DNA of 64,000 nucleotides, from positions 1-64,000 of the forward strand of contig CAXBPZ010000001.1 of assembly GCA_963977845.1 (NCBI GenBank), given 5' to 3'. The notes under the pieces were generated by a model. That model searched no databases. It saw only the letters and a list, made by a program, of their open reading frames with translations, and was not told the origin of the DNA. Each line of letters begins with the position of its first letter. The stretch's first letter is position 1. Of the stretch, positions 44,187-54,060 are shown piece by piece. The position numbers and the translations under genes were made by a program. Source of the stretch: Methylopumilus sp003533095 (GTDB lineage Bacteria > Pseudomonadota > Gammaproteobacteria > Burkholderiales > Methylophilaceae).

Positions 44187-45538
44187 TCAATAGTTTTTAC
44201 AAAAAAAGAGTTCTGTTGATTGGTCTTGGAGATACAGGGCAATCTGTATTGCATTTTCTTACTAATCAAAATTGCTTTATTAAAGCGATCGATACACGAA
44301 CTAATGTTGAAGGACTTAGCGAAATTAAAACAAAGTTTAAAGATGTGGAATTTATAACAGGGCAAATGTTTCATGAGAGCATCATTAAAGATATTGAATT
44401 AATTGTGATTAGCCCTGGAGTTTCATTAAAAGAAAGTTATGTGGTAGCGGCTTTAGATAAAGGCATACCTGTCATAGGTGATATTGAAATATTTGCACAA
44501 ATCAAAGAAAAAAATTCAAAGGTGATTGGCATTACTGGTTCAAATGGTAAAACGACTGTGACTTCGCTTGTAGGCGAATTATTAGAGGCATCCGGTATAA
44601 CAACTATTGTTGCGGGCAATATTGGCATACCGATTTTAAATACCTTAGATGAAACGGCGCCTGAGGTGTATGTTCTCGAATTATCGAGTTACCAACTAGA
44701 AAGTACTTATTCTTTAGATCTTGAGACTGCAACTATATTAAATATCTCTGAAGATCATATGGATCGATATAGCTCCATAGATGAATATGCAAAAGCGAAA
44801 TATCGAATATTTAATCATGCTAAAAAATGTATTTTAAATAGAGACGATGATTATCTTAAGCCTTTAATCAAATACGACACAATCACATTTGGGAATCATG
44901 TTGACGAGAAAAATTATGGAATTAAAAAAAATGGAAGCCAATATTTCATTGCAAAGGGAAATGTTGAAATTATTGCAGTAGAGGAAATTAGGCTCAAAGG
45001 CATTCATAATATTCAGAATGTAATGGCGGCACTCGCACTCTGCGAACCCTTTAATGTTTCCAATAACGCCATTAAAAAAGTCTTAGCCGAATTTGAAGCG
45101 CCACCTCATCGTATGGAATATGTAGATTCATTTTCAGGAATTGATTTTTATAACGATTCAAAGGGAACCAATGTAGGCGCTACAATTGCTGCGATAAAAA
45201 GTATGACTAAGCCAATTTTATTGGTCGCAGGCGGGGATGGAAAAAATCAAAATTTTAGCCCTTTAATGCATGTGACTAAAGATAAAATCAAGCATGTAGC
45301 CTTGATTGGTGCAGATGCTGAGATTATGCAAAAAGCTTTTAGTGCTGCCGCTATTCCGAATCATATTGAAAAAAGTCTTGAAGATGCTATACATAAATCT
45401 TTTGAGTTAGCAAATAAGGGCGATGTAGTTTTATTATCACCGGCTTGCGCAAGTACTGATATGTTTAAAAATTATGTAGAGCGAGGCAATCTTTTTAAAG
45501 CTTGTGTAAAGAAATTAAAAGAAAGTCATGTTAGATAA
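44183..45538 (+). CDS. murD: UDP-MurNAc-L-alanine:D-glutamate ligase MurD
   Basis: A 451-residue Mur ligase with an N-terminal Rossmann-like start (LLIGLGDTGQSVL), P-loop GSNGKTTVTS at about residue 117, and FYNDSKGTN. It adds D-glutamate. It overlaps mraY by 4 bases and ftsW by 11 bases. Confidence 0.96.
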   Translation: MINSFYKKRVLLIGLGDTGQSVLHFLTNQNCFIKAIDTRTNVEGLSEIKTKFKDVEFITGQMFHESIIKDIELIVISPGVSLKESYVVAALDKGIPVIGDIEIFAQIKEKNSKVIGITGSNGKTTVTSLVGELLEASGITTIVAGNIGIPILNTLDETAPEVYVLELSSYQLESTYSLDLETATILNISEDHMDRYSSIDEYAKAKYRIFNHAKKCILNRDDDYLKPLIKYDTITFGNHVDEKNYGIKKNGSQYFIAKGNVEIIAVEEIRLKGIHNIQNVMAALALCEPFNVSNNAIKKVLAEFEAPPHRMEYVDSFSGIDFYNDSKGTNVGATIAAIKSMTKPILLVAGGDGKNQNFSPLMHVTKDKIKHVALIGADAEIMQKAFSAAAIPNHIEKSLEDAIHKSFELANKGDVVLLSPACASTDMFKNYVERGNLFKACVKKLKESHVR

Positions 45539-46682
45539 ATTTTCCAATAAATCTCTTATTGACAAGCCCTCATTTGACTACGGTTTATTCTGGGTGTCTA
45601 TGATATTAATTGGTATAGGGCTTGTGATGGTTTACTCTTCATCAATAGCTTTGGCTGAGACCGCTAAAAAATTTGGAAATTCTTCTTCATATTTTTTGAT
45701 TAGACAAACCTTATTTATTTGTATTGGGGCAGCCGCAGGATTTATCACTTTTTTAATTCCTATTCGTTGGTGGCAAAGGGTTTCACCTTATTTATTTTTA
45801 GGAGGCTTATTTTTACTTTTGTTAGTTTTGATTCCTGGCATAGGCCATAAAGTCAACGGCAGTCGTCGCTGGCTATCACTCATAGTATTTAATTTACAGC
45901 CCTCAGAATTCATGAAGTTATTTGTTGCGATGTATGCATCTGATTATGTACTTAGAAAGTCCAAAGAAATTGGTACTTTTTTAAAGGGATTTTTGCCCAT
46001 GGCTTCTGCAATTATTTTAGTAGGCCTTTTGTTAATTAAAGAACCAGATTTCGGAGCGCTTGCTGTTATTTCTGTAATTGCAGCCTTAATTTTAATTTTA
46101 GGCGGCATTAATAAAAATATTTTATTTGGACTTCTTCTAGTATCTCCTGCTGCCATTTGGGCGATTATCCATGCAGCGACTTATCGTACGAGTCGGCTAA
46201 GCTTTTTAGATCCTTGGTCAGACTCTCTAACAAAAAACTATCAATTACAACATTCATTAATGGCTTTTGGTCGGGGGGAAATGTTTGGCGTAGGATTGGG
46301 CGGAAGTGTTGAGAAATTACTATACTTACCTGAGCCTCACACTGATTTTATTTTGGCAGTATTAGCTGAGGAGCTTGGTTTTGTTGGGGTGCTTATAGTC
46401 ATTGGCTTATTTTCTTGGCTAGTGATCCGCGCTTTTGGAATCGCTAAAGAAGCCATTATTAACGAAAATTATTATTCCGCACTTTTATCGCAAGGCATTG
46501 GTATTTGGTTTGGGGTTCAAGGCATTATGAATATGGGAGTGAATATGGGACTTCTTCCTACCAAAGGTTTAACTCTGCCACTTTTATCATATGGTGGAAG
46601 TGGCATATTAGCCAACATGATTGCGCTTGCCATATTACTCAGAATTGACTGGGAAAATCGAAGAGGCTTAAGAGGAATCTAA
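45528..46682 (+). CDS. ftsW: Septal peptidoglycan polymerase FtsW
   Basis: A 384-residue SEDS protein with ten membrane segments. NGSRRWLSL, LQPSEFMKLF and PEPHTDFILAVLAEELGF (catalytic Asp region) are conserved in FtsW/RodA, and GLTLPLLSYGGSGI closes the family signature. It polymerises glycan strands with FtsI at the septum. The start lies within the end of murD (11-base overlap). Confidence 0.96.
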   Translation: MLDKFSNKSLIDKPSFDYGLFWVSMILIGIGLVMVYSSSIALAETAKKFGNSSSYFLIRQTLFICIGAAAGFITFLIPIRWWQRVSPYLFLGGLFLLLLVLIPGIGHKVNGSRRWLSLIVFNLQPSEFMKLFVAMYASDYVLRKSKEIGTFLKGFLPMASAIILVGLLLIKEPDFGALAVISVIAALILILGGINKNILFGLLLVSPAAIWAIIHAATYRTSRLSFLDPWSDSLTKNYQLQHSLMAFGRGEMFGVGLGGSVEKLLYLPEPHTDFILAVLAEELGFVGVLIVIGLFSWLVIRAFGIAKEAIINENYYSALLSQGIGIWFGVQGIMNMGVNMGLLPTKGLTLPLLSYGGSGILANMIALAILLRIDWENRRGLRGI

Positions 46683-46686
46683 CTCT

Positions 46687-47760
46687 GTGAATTCGCATAA
46701 AAAAATATTAATAATTGCAGGAGGAACTGGAGGACACATCTATCCTGGTATTGCAATTGCGGATTATTTAAAAGTTAAAGGCTGGTTGATTACTTGGCTT
46801 GGAACTTCCCATGGCATGGAAAATAAGTTAATCGAAAAAAAACTCTATGAAAAGGCAAATATTGATATTACTGGCATTCGAGGTAAAGGCCTTTTAAGTT
46901 GGATAAAACTACCATTTATGCTTTTAATGGCATTAATACAATGTGCAAAAGTAATTAAAAAAGAAAAACCAGATATCGTGATTGCTATGGGAGGTTATGT
47001 GTCATTTCCCGGTGGACTTATGGCTAGACTTATGGGGAAGCCACTTATTGTGCACGAACAAAATTCGATTCCAGGCCTTACTAATAAATTATTAGCAATA
47101 GTTGCAACAGAAATATATTCTGCTTTTCCAATTAAATTATTACGCGTCTCTCAAAAGATTGGTAATCCAGTCAGAGATTCTATTAGGCAAATCAAAACAC
47201 CAATTCAAAGATTTAAAAATAGAAAAGGCCCATTGAGATTGCTTGTTGTAGGAGGAAGTTTGGGGGCCAAATTTTTTAACGATACGATTCCTTTAAGTAT
47301 TAAAAAAATTCATCCTAAAAATAGACCAACTATTATTCATCAATCAGGTGAAAAACATTTTGAAGAATTAAAAACAAACTATAAGAAATATGGCATTAAG
47401 GCGGACTGCAGAGCCTATTTGGATCGAATTGAAAAAGTGTACGAATGGGCTGATCTAGTTATCGCTAGAGCTGGGGCTCTTACGATATCAGAGTTTTCTG
47501 CTGCAGGAATTGCTAGCATCTTGGTACCATTTCCTTTTGCTGTAGATAACCATCAATTTTATAATGCAAAATACTTAAGTGATAAGAAGGCTGCGCGACT
47601 TATAATTCAAGAGAACCTTTCACCCAAATTATTAAGCCATCTCATAAATAGCATTTCAAGAAATGAATGTTTAAGAATGTCAAAAGCCGCATTAGAAAAT
47701 AAAACAAAAAAACCTGAAGAGCTTATTCATCAAGCATGTGAGCGATTAATTAAAAAATGA
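46687..47760 (+). CDS. murG: Lipid II synthase MurG
   Basis: A 357-residue GT28 transferase. GGTGGHIYPGIAIA at residues 12-25, HEQNSIPG, GGSLGAKFFN and ARAGALTISEFSAAG are MurG motifs. It adds GlcNAc to lipid I on the inner face of the membrane. It starts with GTG 4 bases after ftsW and overlaps murC by 4 bases. Confidence 0.97.
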   Translation: MNSHKKILIIAGGTGGHIYPGIAIADYLKVKGWLITWLGTSHGMENKLIEKKLYEKANIDITGIRGKGLLSWIKLPFMLLMALIQCAKVIKKEKPDIVIAMGGYVSFPGGLMARLMGKPLIVHEQNSIPGLTNKLLAIVATEIYSAFPIKLLRVSQKIGNPVRDSIRQIKTPIQRFKNRKGPLRLLVVGGSLGAKFFNDTIPLSIKKIHPKNRPTIIHQSGEKHFEELKTNYKKYGIKADCRAYLDRIEKVYEWADLVIARAGALTISEFSAAGIASILVPFPFAVDNHQFYNAKYLSDKKAARLIIQENLSPKLLSHLINSISRNECLRMSKAALENKTKKPEELIHQACERLIKK

Positions 47761-49148
47761 AACACAATATCAATCGAATTCACTTTATAGGTATTGGCGG
47801 CTCAGGTATGAGTGGTATTGCTGAGGTGATGCATAATTTAGGCTATTTTGTTTCTGGTTCCGATATTCAGGATTCGCCAGTCACAGCAAGATTAAAAGAT
47901 CTTGGCCTTAAGATCTTTATTAATCATGCCGCAGATAATATTAAAGATGTTGATGTCATTGTTATTTCTTCTGCAATCGATAAAGACAACCCGGAATTAA
48001 TAGCCGCTATAAAAAATAAAATCCCTATTATGCCAAGAGCAGAAATGCTCTCAGAATTGATGCGCTTTAAAAAAGGCATTGCTGTAGCCGGAACCCATGG
48101 CAAAACTACAACAACGAGTTTAATAGCTTCTATCTTGGCAGAGGCCTCAATGGATCCAACTTATGTGATCGGCGGAAGACTCTCTTCTTTGAATGCAAAT
48201 GCCAAGTTAGGTAATGGAGAATATATAGTCGTTGAAGCAGATGAGTCCGATGCATCATTCTTACATTTAACCCCAGTCTATTCTATTGTGACAAACATTG
48301 ATCAAGATCATATGGAAACATATGACAATGATTTTGATAAACTTAAAAAAACATATATCGAATTTATTCATCGACTACCTTTTTATGGTGTTGTAATTGT
48401 GTGTATTGACGATCCCGTTATTAAATCAATTCTTCCAGAAATTTCTAGACCCATCATTACTTATGGATTATCAAATGATGCAGATGTTCATGCAGAAGAG
48501 ATTCAGGCAGACGCAGGTAAAATGCATTTTAAAGTGACCATTAAACATTCAGACGTTATTAAAACATCAATCACTTTGAATCTGCCTGGAAAGCATTATG
48601 TGAGAAATGCATTAGCAGCAATCGCTTTAGCTGATGAGCTTGAGATACCTATTTCTAAAACGATAGATGCTTTAAAACATTTTAAAGGTGTGGGTCGAAG
48701 ATTCGAAACTTATAAAGATTTAATGTTTAATAAAAAATCTTTTACTCTGGTAGATGATTACGGACATCATCCTGTCGAAATAGAAGCTGTTCTTGATGCA
48801 GCGCGTGATGCTTATCCTAATAAATCGATCTATCTTGTTTTTCAGCCTCATCGTTATTCTAGAACAAGAGATTGTTTCGAAGAATTTGTAAGAGTATTAC
48901 AAAAAGCAGATAAAGTACTTCTTACCGATATTTATTCAGCTGGTGAAAAAGCAATTCCAGGAGTAAGTTCTAAAGCAATAATGGACAGCATGAATAAAAT
49001 CTCTAATAAGGTTTCTTTCGAAAAAGACTATACAAGATTAGCTCGAATAGCACTTCAAGATATTGATCAAGATTCGATCTTAATAGTTATGGGTGCAGGT
49101 TCAGTAGGAAAAGTAACGAAGGATATATTTAATATTTTAAACGCATGA
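47757..49148 (+). CDS. murC: UDP-MurNAc:L-alanine ligase MurC
   Basis: A 463-residue Mur ligase. HFIGIGGSGMSGIAE at the N-terminus binds the uracil nucleotide; the P-loop is GTHGKTTTTS at about residue 117, with EADESDASFLHL and DDYGHHPVEI further on. It adds the first alanine. It is coupled on both sides by 4-base overlaps. Confidence 0.97.
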   Translation: MKHNINRIHFIGIGGSGMSGIAEVMHNLGYFVSGSDIQDSPVTARLKDLGLKIFINHAADNIKDVDVIVISSAIDKDNPELIAAIKNKIPIMPRAEMLSELMRFKKGIAVAGTHGKTTTTSLIASILAEASMDPTYVIGGRLSSLNANAKLGNGEYIVVEADESDASFLHLTPVYSIVTNIDQDHMETYDNDFDKLKKTYIEFIHRLPFYGVVIVCIDDPVIKSILPEISRPIITYGLSNDADVHAEEIQADAGKMHFKVTIKHSDVIKTSITLNLPGKHYVRNALAAIALADELEIPISKTIDALKHFKGVGRRFETYKDLMFNKKSFTLVDDYGHHPVEIEAVLDAARDAYPNKSIYLVFQPHRYSRTRDCFEEFVRVLQKADKVLLTDIYSAGEKAIPGVSSKAIMDSMNKISNKVSFEKDYTRLARIALQDIDQDSILIVMGAGSVGKVTKDIFNILNA

Positions 49149-50023
49149 GAAATGTATTGATTTTAAAGAATGAATCATTGAATAAATATAATAGTTGGCG
49201 CGTTGGTGGCAGTGCTGATACTTTATTCACACCTAAAAATTTAGAAGATTTAAAAAATTTTTTGAAACAAGAAAAATATTTAAAGCCTCTTACTTTTATT
49301 GGATTGGGATCAAATATTTTGGTAAGAGATGGTGGAATTCGAGGAACAGTTATTGTTATGCATGCTGCTCTTAATGAAATCCAACTAAGTGATGATGGGG
49401 TATATGCTGAAGCAGGCAACACATGTGCAAAAATTGCGAAAACTTTAGCGAAAGAGCATTATGTCGGCGCAGAGTTTTTTGCTGGTATTCCAGGCACAAT
49501 TGGAGGAGCGCTTGCCATGAATGCAGGATGCTATGGCTCTGAAACATGGAATTATGTAGCCCGAGTGAATATGATCGATCAAGCGGGCAATTTAATCACA
49601 AGATCAAAAAGTGAATTTTTGATTTCCTATCGAGAGGTAGTTAAGCCCAAAATAAATGAGTGGTTTGTAGGCGCTTGGTTTAATTTTAAAAAAGATTTGG
49701 CAGCTGATCCAGAGAGCAAGATTAAGGAATATCTTAATCATAGAAAAAATACACAACCTCTTAATTGGCCCACTGCAGGTTCAACTTTTAGAAACCCCAA
49801 AGATACTTTTGCAGCAAAACTCATAGAGGAGTGTGGATTAAAAGGTTTTAGGGTGGGTAATGCAGAAGTATCTGATAAGCACGCAAATTTTATTATCAAT
49901 TTGGGTGAAGCATCTGCAAAAGACATTGAAGATATTATTGAACATATAGAGGCTGAGGTATTTAAAAGAAAAGGTATTAAGCTTGAAAGGGAAGTCAAAA
50001 TTTTAGGAGACTTTCTAAATTGA
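49145..50023 (+). CDS. murB: UDP-N-acetylenolpyruvoylglucosamine reductase MurB (type II)
   Basis: A 292-residue FAD enzyme. NSWRVGGSADTLF, GLGSNILVRDGGIRG and GIPGTIGGALAMNAG bind FAD; GSTFRNP holds the catalytic serine and VSDKHANFIIN follows. The size and the GSTF motif fit the type II subgroup rather than E. coli type I. It forms UDP-MurNAc. Confidence 0.96.
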   Translation: MRNVLILKNESLNKYNSWRVGGSADTLFTPKNLEDLKNFLKQEKYLKPLTFIGLGSNILVRDGGIRGTVIVMHAALNEIQLSDDGVYAEAGNTCAKIAKTLAKEHYVGAEFFAGIPGTIGGALAMNAGCYGSETWNYVARVNMIDQAGNLITRSKSEFLISYREVVKPKINEWFVGAWFNFKKDLAADPESKIKEYLNHRKNTQPLNWPTAGSTFRNPKDTFAAKLIEECGLKGFRVGNAEVSDKHANFIINLGEASAKDIEDIIEHIEAEVFKRKGIKLEREVKILGDFLN

Positions 50024-50928
50024 CTAATAGCTTCGGAAAAGTGGCAGTGTTAATGGGGGGGGACTCCAATGAAAGAGCTGTTTCACTCTTAAGTGGTGAT
50101 GCTGTAGTTCATGCTTTGAAACGCTTAGGAATTCAGGCAGAGGCTTTTGACCCCTCTGAAAGAGATATTGAGGAAATTAAAAACTATAGCAGAGTCTTTA
50201 TAGCTCTCCACGGACGGGGCGGTGAAGATGGTTCAATACAAGCTTTTCTAAAATCGAAAAAAGTTGCGTATACAGGGAGTGACGCTCTAAGTTCATCGAT
50301 TGGTATGGACAAACTCAAGACAAAATTATTATGGCGGTCACTTAATATTTCAACCCCAGATTTTTTACAAGTTACTGAGAAAACCTCCTATGTAGATATT
50401 GTCAATTCAATTGGCTCACCTTTTTTTATAAAACCAGCTAATGAGGGTTCAAGTATTGGAATTGATAAGATCAAAAACGAACAACAATATAAAGATGTTT
50501 TTTTAAAGACATCAAAAATTGATTCAAATGTAATTGTTGAAAAATTTGTTGATGGCGATGAATACACAGTGGCCATTGTTAATGATAAAACACTTCCAGT
50601 AATTAAAATTAAACCTAGCAACGAGTTTTATGATTATGAAGCTAAATACATAAAGGATGATACGCAATATATTTGTCCTTCAGGAATAGAAAAAGATAAA
50701 GAAGTATTAATAGCGCAAGAGGCATTGGAGGCTTTCCGAGTGCTTGGCTGTTCTAGTTGGGGTCGCGTAGATTTTATGATCAATCAACAAGGCCAACATT
50801 ATTTTATTGAAGTAAATACTTCACCCGGCATGACAAGTCATAGCTTGGTTCCTATGGCCGCTAAAGAGATTGGTATTAATTTTGATCAATTAGTTTTAGA
50901 GATATTAAAAACTGCAGATGTTAAATAA
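50020..50928 (+). CDS. ddl: D-alanine:D-alanine ligase
   Basis: A 302-residue ATP-grasp ligase. VLMGGDSNERAVSLLSG opens the protein, HGRGGEDGS, KPANEGSSIGI and EVNTSPGMTSHS are the family motifs. It makes the dipeptide used by MurF. The start is a TTG within TTGA overlapping the murB stop; AGGAGA lies 11 bases upstream. It overlaps ftsQ by 11 bases. Confidence 0.96.
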   Translation: MTNSFGKVAVLMGGDSNERAVSLLSGDAVVHALKRLGIQAEAFDPSERDIEEIKNYSRVFIALHGRGGEDGSIQAFLKSKKVAYTGSDALSSSIGMDKLKTKLLWRSLNISTPDFLQVTEKTSYVDIVNSIGSPFFIKPANEGSSIGIDKIKNEQQYKDVFLKTSKIDSNVIVEKFVDGDEYTVAIVNDKTLPVIKIKPSNEFYDYEAKYIKDDTQYICPSGIEKDKEVLIAQEALEAFRVLGCSSWGRVDFMINQQGQHYFIEVNTSPGMTSHSLVPMAAKEIGINFDQLVLEILKTADVK

Positions 50929-51652
50929 CTATTTAAAAATTTATTGGCTAGGCAATTTAGTTCTATTACTAAATATTATTTTAATTCTCTTTTTATTAAG
51001 CTATCGATTTATGCATTTCGCAAAATTTCCCATTAGAGAAATTAAAGTGATAGGACAGTATCAACATCTTGATGAAGATCAAGTTAGTATGATTTCTGAT
51101 CGATTTGTAAAGGGCAATTTTTTTTCTTTAGATTTATATAGCACTAAGGAAGCGTTTACTAAATTACCTTGGATTAGAAATGTAAGTTTAAGAAGAGTCT
51201 GGCCAGACCGATTGGAAGTTTTTGTTGAGGAACATCAAGCTATAGGAAGGTGGGGTGCGATTGCTTTAGTGAATGAAAATGGTGAAATTTTTCATGGAGC
51301 TTCAGACGAAGATTTGCCACTTTTTTTTGGTCCGGAAGGAACGGAAAGCTATATAGCATTGGAGTACAAAAAAATGCAAAGTATTTTAGATAAAAAACAA
51401 TTAAAAATTGCGCAAGTTTCCTTGTCTTCTAGGTACACTTGGGACATTAGAACAACTAATAATATGAAAATCATTTTAAGTAAAGATAACATCGAAGAGA
51501 ATCTCAATCGCTTTATGTCTCAGTATGACAATATTTTAGCCTCAGTTAAAAGAATTGGTTCGGCTGACTTAAGATATCCCAACGGTTTTGCTATTAAAAA
51601 ATCTACGGAACCCATTCAAAAAATAGATAGTGGTGAGAGGCCACTTATATGA
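50918..51652 (+). CDS. ftsQ: Cell division protein FtsQ
   Basis: A 244-residue bitopic protein: a membrane segment at about 9-31, a POTRA domain from about 36 (FPIREIKVIGQYQHL) with LPWIRNVSLRRVWPDRLEVFVEEHQ, then the FtsQ beta-domain. It links the early and late divisome proteins. The position between ddl and ftsA is the standard one. Confidence 0.94.
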   Translation: MLNNYLKIYWLGNLVLLLNIILILFLLSYRFMHFAKFPIREIKVIGQYQHLDEDQVSMISDRFVKGNFFSLDLYSTKEAFTKLPWIRNVSLRRVWPDRLEVFVEEHQAIGRWGAIALVNENGEIFHGASDEDLPLFFGPEGTESYIALEYKKMQSILDKKQLKIAQVSLSSRYTWDIRTTNNMKIILSKDNIEENLNRFMSQYDNILASVKRIGSADLRYPNGFAIKKSTEPIQKIDSGERPLI

Positions 51653-52887
51653 TTAAACAAAAAGAAGAAAAAAATCTCATTGTTGGTCTGGATATTGGAA
51701 CATCTAAGATTGTAGCTATTGTGGCCGAGTTACAACCTGATGGATTATTGAATGTCATTGGACTAGGACAGCATAGTTCGAAGGGATTAAAAAAAGGTGT
51801 TGTCATCAACATTGATTCTACTGTGGAGGCCATTCAAAGAGCCATTGAAGAAGCGGAGCTCATGGCAAATTGTAAAATCACAGATGTGTATACAGGGATT
51901 GCTGGCAGTCATATTAAAAGCATCAATTCACATGGCATGGTGAAAATTAAAGATACCGAAGTTTCACAATTGGATGTGGATAAAGTAATTGAGACTGCTT
52001 GTGCAATAACACTCCCTAATGACCAACAAGTCCTTCATATATTAACTCAAGAATATGTGATTGATGGTCAGGAAGATGTAAGACAGCCACTTGGTATGAG
52101 TGGTATGAAATTAGAAGTGAAAGTTCATATTGTGACAGGAGCGATTGCGGCCGCCCAAAATATTGTGAAATGTATTAAGCGTTGTGGTCTTGAAGTATCC
52201 GAATTAGTTTTACAACCTTTAGCATCAAGTATGGCAGTTCTTACAGACGATGAAAAAGAATTGGGAGTATGTTTGGTAGATATTGGTGGTGGTACAACTG
52301 ATATTGCAGTATTAAGGCATGGATCCATTAGACATACGGCAGTAATTCCGATTGCTGGTGATCAAATTAACAATGATATTGCAGTAGCATTTAGAACACC
52401 ATTGCCATCAGCTGAAGAGATAAAAATTAAACATGGCTACGCCGCAAGAAGTTTAGCTTCAGCCTCAGAACAAATTGAAATTCCTGTGGTAGATGGAAAA
52501 GAGTCTAAAACGATCTCAACACTCTCCTTAGCTGAAGTCATTGAAGCTCGATTAGTAGAGCTTTATGAGCTTGTTGCAAGTGAGTTGAAACGAAGCGGCA
52601 TGGAAGATATGATAGCTTCTGGCATTGTGATTACAGGTGGTTCATCTTTAATGAAAGGTATGGTTAATCTCGGGGAGAGTGTATTCAGAATGCCGGTTAG
52701 AGTCGGCACACCAAGAAATGTTGGTGGCTTGTCTGAAGTTGTTGATAATCCGAGATATTCGACAGGTATTGGGTTGTTGCTTATGGGAAAAGGGCAGTTA
52801 GAAAAAGAGATGATGAATCAAATTGATGGTAATTCAATAAATCAAATTTTCATGAGAATGAAAAATTGGTTTCAAGGTAACTTTTAA
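51649..52887 (+). CDS. ftsA: Cell division protein FtsA
   Basis: A 412-residue actin-like ATPase: VGLDIGTSKIVAIV at residues 14-27 and LVDIGGGTTDIAV at about 205 are the phosphate loops, ITGGSSLMKG the adenosine motif. The C-terminal amphipathic helix (FMRMKNWFQGNF) would bind the membrane. It tethers FtsZ to the membrane. It overlaps ftsQ by 4 bases. Confidence 0.97.
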   Translation: MIKQKEEKNLIVGLDIGTSKIVAIVAELQPDGLLNVIGLGQHSSKGLKKGVVINIDSTVEAIQRAIEEAELMANCKITDVYTGIAGSHIKSINSHGMVKIKDTEVSQLDVDKVIETACAITLPNDQQVLHILTQEYVIDGQEDVRQPLGMSGMKLEVKVHIVTGAIAAAQNIVKCIKRCGLEVSELVLQPLASSMAVLTDDEKELGVCLVDIGGGTTDIAVLRHGSIRHTAVIPIAGDQINNDIAVAFRTPLPSAEEIKIKHGYAARSLASASEQIEIPVVDGKESKTISTLSLAEVIEARLVELYELVASELKRSGMEDMIASGIVITGGSSLMKGMVNLGESVFRMPVRVGTPRNVGGLSEVVDNPRYSTGIGLLLMGKGQLEKEMMNQIDGNSINQIFMRMKNWFQGNF

Positions 52888-52902
52888 TTCTTGGAGATAG
52901 AT

Positions 52903-54054
52903 ATGTTTGAAGTTGTTGATAGCAAATCACAAAATGCCATCATAAAAGTCATAGGTGTAGGTGGCTGTGGTGGGAATGCTATTGATCATATGATCGATAA
53001 GAATTTAATGGGCGTTGAATTCATCTGTGCTAATACCGATATGCAGGCTTTGAAAAAAAGTCGCGCAAGTCATATCTTGCAAATTGGACAAGCAATGACA
53101 AAAGGGCTAGGTGCTGGAGCTAAACCCGAAATTGGAAAACAAGCAGCTATAGATGATAAAGAAAAAATTATTAGTGCCATTCAAGGTGCTGATATGTTAT
53201 TCATAACTGCAGGGATGGGTGGCGGAACAGGTACAGGTGCTGCACCCGTTATTGCTCAAATTGCGAAAGAATTAGGTATTTTAACGATTGCAGTTGTCAC
53301 AAAACCTTTTTTATTTGAAGGTAAAAGAACAGCAATAGCTGCAGATGGTATTGATGAATTAGTTCAGCATGTAGATTCTTTAATTGTCATTCCAAATGAA
53401 AAATTAATGGAAGTATTGGGCGAACATATTCCGTTTTTAGAGGCCTTTAACGCAGCCAATGATGTATTACATAATGCCGTATCAGGTATTTCAGAAATTA
53501 TTAATAGCCCAGGATTAGTTAACGTCGACTTTGCTGATGTGAAGACGGTAATGGGTGAAATGGGTATGGCTATGATTGGTTCTGGCGTCGCTCAAGGTGA
53601 GCATCGCGCATATAAAGCATCCCAAGCTGCGGTAGCAAGCCCACTTTTAGAGGATGTAAATTTAGTAAATGCGCGCGGTGTATTAGTAAACATTTCTGCA
53701 AGCAGTAAATTTACGCTGAAGGAATATCATGAGGTTATGGAGACAATTAAACAGTTTGCAGCAATTGATGCTACTGTAATTGTTGGTAACGTGATTGATG
53801 AAGCTATGGGAGATTCTATTCGAGTCACTGTAGTAGCAACAGGGCTAGCTCAAAATATAAAGCAGAGAATGCCTCGTATCGAGCCTAAGCCAATTACGCA
53901 AAATAGAATATCTGTGACAGAAGATGAGTCTATGAACGATGATGAGCTTAATGTGTTTAGTTCAAATGAGAATAGAGCTCAGGTTGAAATTATGAAAATG
54001 TCTGGTATGGAAGAATATGATATACCTGCCTTTTTAAGAAAAAAAGGCGAATAA
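52903..54054 (+). CDS. ftsZ: Cell division protein FtsZ
   Basis: A 383-residue tubulin-like GTPase. GGCGGNAIDHM, the tubulin signature GGGTGTGAAPV and the T7 loop NVDFADVKTVM are present. The C-terminal peptide EYDIPAFLRKK, which binds FtsA and ZipA, is intact after a linker of about 45 residues. ATG at 52903 follows TTGGAG with good spacing; the TTG at 52891 is part of that site. Confidence 0.98.
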   Translation: MFEVVDSKSQNAIIKVIGVGGCGGNAIDHMIDKNLMGVEFICANTDMQALKKSRASHILQIGQAMTKGLGAGAKPEIGKQAAIDDKEKIISAIQGADMLFITAGMGGGTGTGAAPVIAQIAKELGILTIAVVTKPFLFEGKRTAIAADGIDELVQHVDSLIVIPNEKLMEVLGEHIPFLEAFNAANDVLHNAVSGISEIINSPGLVNVDFADVKTVMGEMGMAMIGSGVAQGEHRAYKASQAAVASPLLEDVNLVNARGVLVNISASSKFTLKEYHEVMETIKQFAAIDATVIVGNVIDEAMGDSIRVTVVATGLAQNIKQRMPRIEPKPITQNRISVTEDESMNDDELNVFSSNENRAQVEIMKMSGMEEYDIPAFLRKKGE

Positions 54055-54060
54055 GAATTA

